DNA of 53,761 nt from Clostridia bacterium (lineage in GTDB: Bacteria > Bacillota > Clostridia > Oscillospirales > QAMX01). The stretch lies in NCBI GenBank assembly GCA_017532825.1, contig JAFXIT010000007.1, positions 1 through 53,761 of the forward strand, read 5' to 3'. How positions within the stretch are numbered: the stretch's first letter is position 1; each line of letters starts with the position of its first letter. The position numbers and the translations under genes are program-made. The notes under the pieces were generated by a model. The model saw nothing but the letters and a program-made list of their open reading frames with translations, did no database searches and had not been told where the DNA came from. This document shows, in pieces, positions 1-7,757 of the stretch.

Positions 1-585
1 GATCTTACCTCTGATGCCGCCGAGGCCCTCCTGGATCAGCTGCTTGAGCGACCAGCCGGCGCAGTAGCCGGTGAGCATGGACAGGTCGTGGAGGTGGATG
101 TCACCCGAGCTGTGGGCGTTGGCGATCTCGTTGTCGTAGATCTCCGAGAGCCAGTAGTTGGCGGTGATGGCGCCCGAGTTGGAGAGGATAAGTCCGCCCA
201 CCGAGTAGGTGACGGTGGAGTTCTCCTTGACACGCCAGTCAAGCTCCTTGACGTAGTTGTCTACCAGCACCTTGTAGTCGAGGATAGTCGACTTCATGTT
301 GCGGATCTTCTCACGCTGCTTGCGGTAGAGAATGTAGCACTTTGCGACGTCGGCATAGCCTGCCTTGATAAGGACCGCTTCAACACTGTCCTGAATGTCC
401 TCAACGCTGACCTTGCCGTCCTTTATCTTGCTTTCATAGTCGGAGGTGACCATGAGAGCAAGCAGATCGATTATGTTGGGGTTGTACTGCTTATTGATGG
501 CGTCAAAGGCCTTGGTTATGGCCGAGGAGATCTTTGAAATGTTGAAATCGACTATCTGACCGTCTCTTTTGATTACTTCGTACAT
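1..585 (-). CDS. nrdD: Anaerobic ribonucleoside-triphosphate reductase, N-terminal part (cut by left edge)
   Basis: Class III ribonucleotide reductase, which makes dNTPs from NTPs in anaerobes using a glycyl radical. Only the N-terminal 195 residues are in the window. The protein begins MYEVIKRDGQIVDFN, a typical ATP-cone start, and continues into the region with NSGAITANYWLSE and IHLHDLSMLTGYCAG, which is characteristic of NrdD. The ATG at 585 has AGAGG 8 bases upstream; an ATG two codons earlier (591) is also possible. The gene is preceded by a strong promoter carrying NrdR-type boxes and by nrdG. The glycyl-radical C-terminus is outside the window, so completeness cannot be judged. Confidence 0.95.
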   Translation of the reverse strand, partial: MYEVIKRDGQIVDFNISKISSAITKAFDAINKQYNPNIIDLLALMVTSDYESKIKDGKVSVEDIQDSVEAVLIKAGYADVAKCYILYRKQREKIRNMKSTILDYKVLVDNYVKELDWRVKENSTVTYSVGGLILSNSGAITANYWLSEIYDNEIANAHSSGDIHLHDLSMLTGYCAGWSLKQLIQEGLGGIRGKI

Positions 586-629
586 ATTCATATACCTCTT
601 TTCCTTCTGTCTAATTGAAAAGCAGGAAT

Positions 630-658
630 ATCATACCACAAGATATAGTGCTTGTCAA
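630..658 (-). promoter_or_regulatory. Sigma-A promoter of nrdD
   Basis: Reading the minus strand, TTGACA (653-658) and TATGAT (630-635) are separated by exactly 17 bases. One NrdR-type box (636-651) fills almost the whole spacer, so bound NrdR would block RNA polymerase. The start codon lies about 45 bases downstream. Confidence 0.85.
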
Positions 659-714
659 TACGAAATATACAAGATATTGGAAAAAATTTTTCTTCCAGGC
701 ACAATATCTTGTGT
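636..714. promoter_or_regulatory. Three NrdR-type boxes upstream of nrdD
   Basis: The published NrdR box is close to ACACWATATATWGTGT. Box 1 (636-651, minus strand GCACTATATCTTGTGG) matches 13 of 16 positions. Box 3 (699-714, plus strand GCACAATATCTTGTGT) matches about 14. A degenerate middle copy (667-682, minus strand TTCCAATATCTTGTAT) matches about 11. Centre-to-centre distances are 31 and 32 bases, about three helical turns, the usual spacing for paired NrdR boxes. Boxes 1 and 3 are clear; box 2 is supported mainly by its position and its shared ATATCTTGT core. nrdR itself is not in the window. Confidence 0.8.
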
Positions 715-715
715 T

Positions 716-1408
716 TTACATCTCCCGAAGGGCGGCATTGGGGGCGGCTTGGCGCAAAATGGCGAGGTAACGCTCCATATCCTCACGGCTCGGAGCCGAA
801 AGTCCGGGGGAGACGATGTCTCCCGAGTCGGTGAAGCACTGCAAATACCAGGGCTGCCTGCCGCCGAAGGCCGAGGCCATACGCTCTATGGAGTCGTCCG
901 AATGAAGCTCGGAAACGACGGTGGTTCGAAATTCAAAGGGGACGGGACCCGCTTTCAGCAGCTCGGCGCTTTTAAAAACGGGCGTGAGATCAAACCCGGG
1001 GATGCCGACGGTCAGGGCATAGTCCTCGGGAGCGTTTTTTATATCCATGGCGACGTAGTTGCAAAGCCCGTTTGAGAGGATCTCTTCAAGCTTGTCGGGG
1101 AAGGTACCGTTGGTATCGAGCTTTACCGAAAGACCAAGGCTCTTGAGCTTCTCTAAAAGCTCGCATATATCCCCCTGCAAAAGAGGCTCGCCGCCGCTTA
1201 CGCATACCCCGTCGAGGATACCCGAGCGCTTTTTGAGATAGGAAAGGACCTCCTCAAGTGGGATAGGATCTACCTCTGCGAGCTTGGTTACCAGACTTGC
1301 GTTGTGGCAAAAGGGACAGCGGAGGTTGCAGCCTCCCGTAAACAGCGTCGCCGCCACCCTTCCCGGATAATCGGCAAGGGTCAGCTTCTGAAGGCCGTAT
1401 ATCTTCAT
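716..1408 (-). CDS. nrdG: Anaerobic ribonucleotide reductase-activating protein (NrdG2-type radical SAM)
   Basis: Radical SAM enzyme of 230 residues that installs the glycyl radical on NrdD. The [4Fe-4S]-binding CX3CX2C motif is GGCNLRCPFCHN (C27, C31, C34), followed by the glycine-rich SGGEPLL segment. Length and sequence fit the NrdG2 group (about 230 residues) better than the short enterobacterial NrdG (about 155). The start overlaps the stop of the upstream C_GCAxxG_C_C gene by 4 bases, so the two are probably translationally coupled. The stop lies directly against the distal NrdR box of nrdD, so nrdG and nrdD probably have separate promoters. Confidence 0.93.
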   Translation of the reverse strand: MKIYGLQKLTLADYPGRVAATLFTGGCNLRCPFCHNASLVTKLAEVDPIPLEEVLSYLKKRSGILDGVCVSGGEPLLQGDICELLEKLKSLGLSVKLDTNGTFPDKLEEILSNGLCNYVAMDIKNAPEDYALTVGIPGFDLTPVFKSAELLKAGPVPFEFRTTVVSELHSDDSIERMASAFGGRQPWYLQCFTDSGDIVSPGLSAPSREDMERYLAILRQAAPNAALREM

Positions 1409-1815
1409 AGCTTTTCCACCGCCATTGCGGCCGCCGAGCGCACAAGGTCCTCACAGCCCTTGCCGTGTCCGCTCTCGGTCTTTCCCTGAAGGGCGAGCAG
1501 CTCACGGCAGAGTATGGCGCCGTTGCGAGCTTTAAACTCCTCGGCAAGCTCACGCACGAGTGCGTAGTGCTCCTTTTTTGCATCGGGGTCGTCGGGAAGG
1601 GCGTAGCCGTGCTTGATACCTGCGACCATGAACAGGGCGCTTAGTGCGCCGCATACCTCTCTGAGCTGTCCCATACCTCCGCCAAAGGAGGATGCCAGCT
1701 TGAGGGCGGTCTCGCTGTCGATTCCGAGCTCGGGCGCAAAGGCGGCAAAGACCGCCTGAGCGCAGTTATATCCGCAGTGAAAGAGTTCTCCTGCTTTTTC
1801 TGCTTTGTTTTCCAT
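1405..1815 (-). CDS. C_GCAxxG_C_C family redox protein
   Basis: 136-residue protein of the C_GCAxxG_C_C family, a putative redox-active or metal-binding family common in anaerobes. It has the characteristic spaced cysteines: NCAQAVF near the N-terminus, the glycine-rich GGGMGQLREVCGA segment, and single cysteines in AILCREL and KGCEDL. The start is set by GGGTGATC a few bases before the ATG, and a clear promoter lies upstream. It is the first gene of the unit with nrdG. The link suggests electron or sulfur chemistry for the radical SAM activase, but this is inference; the family has no agreed function. Confidence 0.88.
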   Translation of the reverse strand: MENKAEKAGELFHCGYNCAQAVFAAFAPELGIDSETALKLASSFGGGMGQLREVCGALSALFMVAGIKHGYALPDDPDAKKEHYALVRELAEEFKARNGAILCRELLALQGKTESGHGKGCEDLVRSAAAMAVEKL

Positions 1816-1834
1816 AATTGATCACCCACCGAAA

Positions 1835-1863
1835 ATGATACTCTTTCGGAGGGGGCTTGTCAA
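1835..1863 (-). promoter_or_regulatory. Promoter of the C_GCAxxG_C_C-nrdG unit
   Basis: Minus-strand TTGACA (1858-1863) and TATCAT (1835-1840) with a 17-base spacer. The -35 and its upstream flank are identical over 17 bases (1855-1871) to the nrdD promoter flank at 650-666. Confidence 0.8.
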
Positions 1864-1883
1864 TACGAAATTTGATATTATTA

Positions 1884-1912
1884 TTGTAATGAGGCAGAAT
1901 ATATGGTATACT
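1884..1912 (+). promoter_or_regulatory. Promoter of the GH36-like gene
   Basis: TTGTAA (1884-1889) and TATACT (1907-1912) with a 17-base spacer. An upstream in-frame ATG at 1903 lies inside this promoter, which supports the start at 1945. Confidence 0.7.
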
Positions 1913-1944
1913 TTGGTAAACAACGGGCAAAGGAGATACAATAT

Positions 1945-3480
1945 ATGTACGGCATAGAACGCATTCCCGACAGCTACGAGATCCGCACAGAGGGCGAAAA
2001 CACCGACGCCGAGGTGCGCTTTGAGACGGGGGAGAGGGGACTTTCGGTCTACCTTACCGCAAAGCAGACAAGGCCGATATTTATAATGCTTCGCTGGAAT
2101 ATCAAAACGGACGAGGATACCCTCGTTCTGGGTGATGCTTGGGAGCGCTCATATGCCGACCTCGGATGGAGAAACCTCTCCTCCTACCGATTTATGCCAT
2201 GGTATTTCCTTGCAAGGAGCGGGGAGGATACCGTCGGCTACGGAGCCAAGACGGGGTGCAACAGCTTTGTAAGCTTTTCCTGCGACCGTGAAGGGATCGT
2301 CGCCTGGCTTGACGTCCGCTGCGGCGGCAGGGGAGTTGAGCTTGGCGGACGTGAGCTGCATGCGGCAACACTGATAAGCCGTGACTACGGCAAGGCTGAC
2401 CCCTTTGATGCACTCAAGGACTTCTGCCGAAGGATGTGCGATGCGCCGCTGATGCCGCCCTATCCCGTCTACGGCGGAAACAACTGGTACTACGCCTACG
2501 GCCGCTCCTCGGCAGAGGAGATACTCTCGGATGCCAGGCTGCAGGCGCATCTTTCGGAGGGACTTGAAAACCGCCCATTTATGGTCATTGACGACGGTTG
2601 GCAGATAAACGGCTGCTGCGGACCATGGGAGCCAAACGAGCGGTTTGGAGATATGGCAAGGCTCGCCTCTGATATAAAAGGGATGGACGTGCGCCCGGGT
2701 ATATGGGTCAGATTCCTTGAGGATAAGACCAAAGACTTTGGCGAGGATATGCGCATCGACCGAAAGGGCGAGAGACGCTACCTTGACCCATCCCGTCCCG
2801 AGGTGCTTGAGTATATATCCGAGACCGTACGAAGGATAAAGGGGTGGGGATACGAGCTTTTAAAGCACGATTTTACCACCTTTGATATGTTCGGATACTG
2901 GGGAAGGGAGCTCAACGGTGCAATCACCAAGCTCGGTGACTGGAGCTTTGCCGACAGGAGCCGTACCTCCGCAGAGATAGTCCTCGGGCTTTACCGCACT
3001 ATCCGTGAGGCGGCGGGGGATATGATAGTTATCGGCTGTAATACTATCTCACATCTCTGTGCGGGCCTTGTCGAGCTCAACCGCATAGGCGACGATACCA
3101 GCGGACTGGACTGGTGCCGCACCCGTGATTTCGGCGTAAACACCCTTGCCTTCCGCCTTGCACACCATGGCACATTCTACGCCGCCGACGCCGACTGTGT
3201 GGGAATACTCGGAAACAATATCCCATGGCATCTCAACGTTCAGTGGCTTGAGCTGCTTGCAAAGAGCGGCACACCGTTATTTGTATCCTGCCCCGATGGC
3301 GTACTTACCGAAGGACAGCTTGAGCAGATGAAGCAGGCCTATGCCCTTGCCTCAAAACAGGAAAACACCGCCCGACCGCTTGACTGGATGCATACCGACA
3401 TCCCCTCAAGATGGCTCATAGACGGTGTTGAAAGACGATTTGACTGGCAAAGCGGACATACGCCCCAGCTTATTTTATAA
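1945..3480 (+). CDS. Alpha-galactosidase-like glycoside hydrolase (GH36/GH27 clan)
   Basis: 511-residue TIM-barrel glycosidase. It shows the clan GH-D signatures in order: YGGNNWYYAYG (176-186), VIDDGW (214-219), LLKHDF with the likely nucleophile D309, and IGDDTSG with the likely acid/base Asp at 383-384. These fit retaining alpha-galactosidases and relatives. An N-terminal beta domain of about 165 residues precedes the barrel. There is no signal peptide, so it probably acts in the cytoplasm on imported oligosaccharides. AAAGGAG lies just before the ATG at 1945; the frame extends upstream to 1903 but that ATG is inside the promoter. It overlaps the convergent uracil-DNA glycosylase gene by 11 bases. 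Exact substrate is unknown. Confidence 0.82.
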   Translation: MYGIERIPDSYEIRTEGENTDAEVRFETGERGLSVYLTAKQTRPIFIMLRWNIKTDEDTLVLGDAWERSYADLGWRNLSSYRFMPWYFLARSGEDTVGYGAKTGCNSFVSFSCDREGIVAWLDVRCGGRGVELGGRELHAATLISRDYGKADPFDALKDFCRRMCDAPLMPPYPVYGGNNWYYAYGRSSAEEILSDARLQAHLSEGLENRPFMVIDDGWQINGCCGPWEPNERFGDMARLASDIKGMDVRPGIWVRFLEDKTKDFGEDMRIDRKGERRYLDPSRPEVLEYISETVRRIKGWGYELLKHDFTTFDMFGYWGRELNGAITKLGDWSFADRSRTSAEIVLGLYRTIREAAGDMIVIGCNTISHLCAGLVELNRIGDDTSGLDWCRTRDFGVNTLAFRLAHHGTFYAADADCVGILGNNIPWHLNVQWLELLAKSGTPLFVSCPDGVLTEGQLEQMKQAYALASKQENTARPLDWMHTDIPSRWLIDGVERRFDWQSGHTPQLIL

Positions 3481-4021
3481 GCTTGGACTCCTCCTCGATC
3501 ATGCGGAGGTCCTCAAAGGTGTCCCCACGCTTTGAGGGATCCCGAAGCAGGGCGGCAGGGTGGTAGATAGCGGTGATGCGGCGGCCGTTGTAGGTAAACC
3601 AATGGCCGTGCTCGGCGGTTATCTTGAAGTCCTTTTTAATAAGGTAGCCTGCGGCGATGCGCCCCAGACAGACGATCATCGCAGGGTCGATAAGCTCTAT
3701 CTGTGCATCCAGCCAGGGTGTGCAGGCTGTCTGCTCCTCGGGAGAGGGGTCACGGTTCTGCGGCGGACGGCACTTGACGATGTTTGCTATGTATATCTGA
3801 CTGCGGTCGATGCCGATGGAGGCAAGCATGGTGTCAAGAAGCTTGCCCGCACGTCCCACAAAGGGCTCGCCAAGTCTGTCCTCCTCCGCACCCGGGCCCT
3901 CGCCGACAAAGAGGATTCGTGCCTTTTTGTCGCCCACGCCGAAGACGTTTTTATTCCTTGTTTTATAAAGCTCACACTTTTTGCAGCTTTCACAGGCCTT
4001 TTCAAGCTCGTTCCAATCCAT
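3470..4021 (-). CDS. Type-4 (family 4) uracil-DNA glycosylase
   Basis: 183-residue DNA-repair enzyme that removes uracil from DNA. Motifs: four iron-sulfur cysteines (C10 and C13 in [15 protein letters not shown]; the last in EQTAC), the uracil-binding [20 protein letters not shown] segment, and IYHPAALLR near the C-terminus. The ATG at 4021 follows AAGGGTGATC; the frame stays open for another 77 codons upstream, but that stretch overlaps the divergent DUF951 gene and lacks family similarity. Family 4 enzymes carry a [4Fe-4S] cluster and are common in anaerobic Firmicutes. Confidence 0.93.
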   Translation of the reverse strand: MDWNELEKACESCKKCELYKTRNKNVFGVGDKKARILFVGEGPGAEEDRLGEPFVGRAGKLLDTMLASIGIDRSQIYIANIVKCRPPQNRDPSPEEQTACTPWLDAQIELIDPAMIVCLGRIAAGYLIKKDFKITAEHGHWFTYNGRRITAIYHPAALLRDPSKRGDTFEDLRMIEEESKLIK

Positions 4022-4094
4022 TGAAAGATCACCCTTCCTTATATTTAAGTATACCCCAAGGAGGGCAGTGATGTCAAGTAAAGGAGTTTTTTGT

Positions 4095-4280
4095 ATGGAC
4101 ATACGCCCCGGAGATATATTGGAGATGAAGAAAAAGCACCCCTGCGGCTCCGACCGCTGGAGGGTCACCCGTGTGGGTATGGACTTCAAGCTCGTCTGCA
4201 TGGGCTGCGGACGGGAGATAATGGTCCCACGTTCCTCTGCCGAAAAAAGCATGAAAAAGCTTATAAGGGAAGAATGTTAA
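4095..4280 (+). CDS. DUF951 family protein
   Basis: 61-residue protein matching the small Firmicutes family DUF951: MDIRPGDILEMKKKHPCGS at the N-terminus and LVCMGCGREIMVPR in the middle. Three cysteines (HPCGS, CMGC) suggest metal binding. AAAGGAG lies 8 bases before the chosen ATG; an in-frame ATG at 4071 has no better site. It is divergent from the uracil-DNA glycosylase gene. Function is unknown in the family. Confidence 0.88.
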   Translation: MDIRPGDILEMKKKHPCGSDRWRVTRVGMDFKLVCMGCGREIMVPRSSAEKSMKKLIREEC

Positions 4281-4348
4281 CAAAAAATACATCTATCCCG
4301 CCCGCAAATGGTATATAATACGAAAAAAGGCACAAAGGAAAGATATAT

Positions 4349-5044
4349 ATGAGTCAAAAGAAGATCCTCATAGCCGAGGACGACCTCAACATACAGGACA
4401 TCCTCCGTCTCTATATGGAAAAGGAGGATTATCGGGTGTTTACCGCCTCCAACGGCAGTGAAGCTCTGCATAAATACCGTGAGGTGAAGCCCGACATCAT
4501 ACTGCTGGACATTATGATGCCCATCCTTGACGGACTTGAGGTCTGCAAGGAGATACGAAAGGAAAGCAACGTCCCCATAATCATGCTTACGGCCAGAGGG
4601 GAGACCGTCGACAGGGTGACGGGTCTTGAGCTGGGCGCAGACGACTATATCCCCAAGCCCTTTGAGATGAGAGAGGTGCTTGCAAGGGTGCGTGCGGTCA
4701 TGCGCAGGTACGAGCAAAAGCCCGCCGCCGAGGACTCAAAGCGTATATCCTACGACGGACTTGAGGTTGATATCGACGCCTACCGTGTCACCATCAGGGG
4801 GGTACCGGTGGATATGCCGCCGAAGGAGATAGAGATGCTTTACTTCTTTGGAAAGAACCCCAACCGAGTCTTTACCCGCAACCAGCTGCTTGACCAGGTC
4901 TGGGGCGTAGAATACTTCGGTGATACACGTACCATAGACGTGCATATAAAGCGTATGCGCGACCGCCTTGAGGGTGTCAGCGACAGGTGGTCGCTCAAGA
5001 CCGTCTGGGGCGTGGGATACAAGTTTGAGGTAGCGGACAGATAA
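4349..5044 (+). CDS. OmpR/PhoB-type response regulator
   Basis: 231 residues: an N-terminal receiver domain with the acidic pair EDD at 10-12, phospho-acceptor D54 (LLDIMMP) and the conserved lysine in YIPKPFE, then a C-terminal winged-helix DNA-binding domain ending in TVWGVGYKFE. It forms an operon with the histidine kinase 9 bases downstream and the HtrA-like gene. A -10 element TATAAT is at 4314-4319, but its -35 is poor, which may mean activator dependence or autoregulation (inference). Confidence 0.95.
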   Translation: MSQKKILIAEDDLNIQDILRLYMEKEDYRVFTASNGSEALHKYREVKPDIILLDIMMPILDGLEVCKEIRKESNVPIIMLTARGETVDRVTGLELGADDYIPKPFEMREVLARVRAVMRRYEQKPAAEDSKRISYDGLEVDIDAYRVTIRGVPVDMPPKEIEMLYFFGKNPNRVFTRNQLLDQVWGVEYFGDTRTIDVHIKRMRDRLEGVSDRWSLKTVWGVGYKFEVADR

Positions 5045-5053
5045 AAGGAGCGG

Positions 5054-6499
5054 ATGACATTGCGTAATATCGCAATGCAAAACTTCATAGTAACGGCGCT
5101 GACGATATTTATCTGCCTTATTCTTCTCTGCTCGCTGACGCTCGTTAGGATATACACCTACTCGGTAAACGAGCTTATCGATGACCTTAAGGGCGAATGC
5201 CGTACCGTTGCGCCCAGTGCGCTGATATGGATGAGAACTCCCTATAAGATGGACGACAGCGCTATCCTGAGCGCCCTTGACAGCCGTGCCTCGGAGCATA
5301 AGCAGCGGATAATGATAGCCGACAGCCGAGGCAACGTGATCTGTTATGCCGACGGAAACGAAAAGGGGACACAAAACGGCGGGACCCTTTCCCAAAGTCT
5401 CGTAGCCCGCATATCCGAGGGGGAGACGGTGCAGGAACTCGGAACACTCGGAGGATATTACGTCAACAAGCTGCTTAACGTCGCCTGCCCGATAACAGAT
5501 TCGGCGGGAAACGTGAGGGGAAGCGTGATAATTTCGACACCCATAAGCCGTGTTACCGAGCCCTTCCGTGCAATAATCGGAAGCATTCTCGGGGGACTTA
5601 TCTTCGTCCTGCTCGGCTCTTTTGCAATGATATATTACGTTTCCAAACGGCTTGCACGCCCCTTGAGCTCGATGTCGAGGGCGGCAAAGCGGTTTGCAAT
5701 GGGCGACTTTTCAGAGCGTGTAGAGGTCAGCGGTCCGTCGGAAATATCCGACCTTGCGGTGTCGTTTAACTATATGGCCGAGTCCATGGAGCAGCTTGAG
5801 TCTCTTCGAAGCGAGTTTATCGCAAACGTCTCCCACGAGCTAAAGACCCCCATGACGACTATTTCGGGGCTTGTAGACGGTATGCTCGACGGCACCATCC
5901 CCCCCGAAAGGACAGAGCATTATCTCGGTATCGTTTCGGGTGAGGTACAGCGGCTTTCAAGGCTTGTTACCAAGCTTCTTTTTGCGACTAAGCTGCAGTC
6001 GGGTGACCAAAGACTCAATATGACCAATATCGACATCTGCGAGATGGTGACCTCGACCCTGTTCTCAATGGAAAAGACCATCGAAGGAAAGAGTATGGAG
6101 GTCGGGATCGACTTTGAAAGCGATCGGATAAACGTCCTTGCCGACTGTGACGGGGTCTCTCAGGTGTTAAATAACCTCATAGATAACGCCGTCAAGTACG
6201 GAAACGAGGGCGGAAGGCTGACCGTTTCGGTATACAAAAAGGGCGAGCAGGCCTTTATATCGGTATTTAACACCGGAGTGGGTATAGAGGTCTCCGAGAT
6301 ACCCTATATCTTTGACAGATTTTACAAGGTGGACCGTTCCCGAGGTCTTGACAAAAACTCGACGGGGCTTGGACTGTATATAACCAAGTCCATCCTTTCG
6401 AGAATGGGTCAGGAGATCTCGGTCGAGAGCGAGTACGGAAGGTACGTGCGTTTCACCTTTACCCTGCCGCTTGCGAAAAATCCAATGCTTAAGGAGTAA
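5054..6499 (+). CDS. Sensor histidine kinase
   Basis: 481-residue membrane kinase partnering the response regulator. Order: transmembrane helix (about 11-33), extracellular sensor of about 135 residues, second helix (about 172-196), HAMP linker (about 197-250), HisKA with phospho-acceptor H261 (NVSHELKTP), then HATPase_c with the N box NNLIDNAVKYG, FDRFYKVDRSR and the G box STGLGLYITKS. All key catalytic elements are present. The extracytoplasmic part looks like a PAS-type fold (DSRGNVICYAD, then PITDSAGNVRGSVIIS), but the signal cannot be read from sequence. The gene is followed 5 bases later by the HtrA-like gene, which may be part of the same envelope response. Confidence 0.95.
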   Translation: MTLRNIAMQNFIVTALTIFICLILLCSLTLVRIYTYSVNELIDDLKGECRTVAPSALIWMRTPYKMDDSAILSALDSRASEHKQRIMIADSRGNVICYADGNEKGTQNGGTLSQSLVARISEGETVQELGTLGGYYVNKLLNVACPITDSAGNVRGSVIISTPISRVTEPFRAIIGSILGGLIFVLLGSFAMIYYVSKRLARPLSSMSRAAKRFAMGDFSERVEVSGPSEISDLAVSFNYMAESMEQLESLRSEFIANVSHELKTPMTTISGLVDGMLDGTIPPERTEHYLGIVSGEVQRLSRLVTKLLFATKLQSGDQRLNMTNIDICEMVTSTLFSMEKTIEGKSMEVGIDFESDRINVLADCDGVSQVLNNLIDNAVKYGNEGGRLTVSVYKKGEQAFISVFNTGVGIEVSEIPYIFDRFYKVDRSRGLDKNSTGLGLYITKSILSRMGQEISVESEYGRYVRFTFTLPLAKNPMLKE

Positions 6500-6504
6500 T
6501 AGCC

Positions 6505-7722
6505 GTGTCCCGATCGGAAGAAAAAAGTAAAAAAAACGGCCGCCTGAGCATGCTTTTCGTAATGGCGACCGTCTCGGCAGGCCTGCTTCTTGCGGTAATA
6601 ATTGCGGTAGGCGCCGTGCTGATAAGCGGAATTGCGATAGTGACCGATGACAGCGGCAAAACCACCGTCGTTTTCGGCGGAGGAGGAAAAAGCGATCCCT
6701 TTAAGCGTCCTGCGTCCACTCTGCCCCCGGAGATGGAGACATCGACGGGTCTTGTCATAGAGGATCCGCCTTCACCGAGCGTGAGCATCAATCCTACCGA
6801 AAACCCGGGCGAGCTGACCGTCTCGGAGATAGCCAAGACGGTAGGTCCTTCGGTAGTGGGTATCACCGTGATCAAAAACGGCCAAGGTCTGGTTGCATCG
6901 GGCGTTATACTCAGCACCAACGGATACATCGTCACGACTGCCGACAGTGTCATCGGCGCAAGCAAGATAAGCGTCATGCTTGACAACGGAGAAACCTACC
7001 CTGCGGAGCTGGTCGGCGCAGACAGACTTTCGGATATTGCGGTGATATGCATCGACGCAGACGGACTGGATGCGGCGACGTTTGGAAACTCCGATGCGGC
7101 GGAGGTGGGAGACCTTGCCGTTGCCATCGGTACTCCATACAGTCTTGGACTTATGGGAACGACCACTTCGGGTATAATCTCGGCTATAAACCGTGACATC
7201 ATAATCGAGGGACGGGTCATGAGCCTGCTGCGGACCGACGCCTACATTGCAAACGGTTGCGCCGGAGGGGCGATAGTAAACCGCTTCGGGCAGGTCATAG
7301 GCATAATTTCCGAGTCGCTAAACGGCGTGTTTGACGGTATCGGCTTTGCCGTGCCGATGAACACAGCCAAGCCTATCATAGAGGACATTATTGAGGGTAG
7401 GCTCGAGCGAAGTCTGTCCCTTGGACTGACGGGCCGCTTTATCGACCAAAAGCTTGCAGATAACCTCTCGGTTCCGCAGGGACTGTACGTCTACGCCGTG
7501 TGGACGGGGAGCGACGCCTTTGAAAAGGGCATACGTACGGGCGACGTTGTCGTTGCCATGGACGGGGTGGAGATAACCGACCTTGCGGTGTATGACTATC
7601 TTCGGTCACAGCACAAGGCAGGGGAGAGCGCTCTGATAAGGGTGTATCGGGACGAAGCCCCCTACGATAGCTCACCGGGAGAGTATTTTGAGCTTGAGGT
7701 AAGGCTTGGATATATCAACTGA
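6505..7722 (+). CDS. Membrane-anchored HtrA/DegP-like protein with a degenerate catalytic triad (pseudoprotease)
   Basis: 405-residue S1C-family protein: short cytoplasmic tail, one transmembrane helix (about 16-44), a linker rich in Pro/Ser/Thr, a trypsin-like domain (about 108-290) and a C-terminal PDZ domain (about 305-400). Aligned to HtrA motifs, GYVVTNNHVV becomes GYIVTTADSV (catalytic His is D147), the Asp is kept (SDIAV, D177), and GNSGGP becomes GCAGGA (catalytic Ser is A253). Two of three catalytic residues are therefore missing while the fold-forming residues, the oxyanion-loop glycines and the PDZ domain are kept. It probably binds peptides rather than cleaving them. The start is GTG at 6505 with AAGGAG 8 bases upstream. 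It sits at the end of a two-component operon and ends at a strong terminator. Confidence 0.9.
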   Translation: MSRSEEKSKKNGRLSMLFVMATVSAGLLLAVIIAVGAVLISGIAIVTDDSGKTTVVFGGGGKSDPFKRPASTLPPEMETSTGLVIEDPPSPSVSINPTENPGELTVSEIAKTVGPSVVGITVIKNGQGLVASGVILSTNGYIVTTADSVIGASKISVMLDNGETYPAELVGADRLSDIAVICIDADGLDAATFGNSDAAEVGDLAVAIGTPYSLGLMGTTTSGIISAINRDIIIEGRVMSLLRTDAYIANGCAGGAIVNRFGQVIGIISESLNGVFDGIGFAVPMNTAKPIIEDIIEGRLERSLSLGLTGRFIDQKLADNLSVPQGLYVYAVWTGSDAFEKGIRTGDVVVAMDGVEITDLAVYDYLRSQHKAGESALIRVYRDEAPYDSSPGEYFELEVRLGYIN

Positions 7723-7724
7723 AA

Positions 7725-7754
7725 AAAAGGCTCTGTCACAAGACAGAGCCTTTT
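7725..7754. terminator. Bidirectional intrinsic terminator between the HtrA-like gene and beta-helix gene 1
   Basis: Perfect 13-bp stem AAAAGGCTCTGTC / GACAGAGCCTTTT with an ACAA loop. T-rich and A-rich flanks allow it to serve both converging transcripts. Confidence 0.9.
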
Positions 7755-7757
7755 GCT

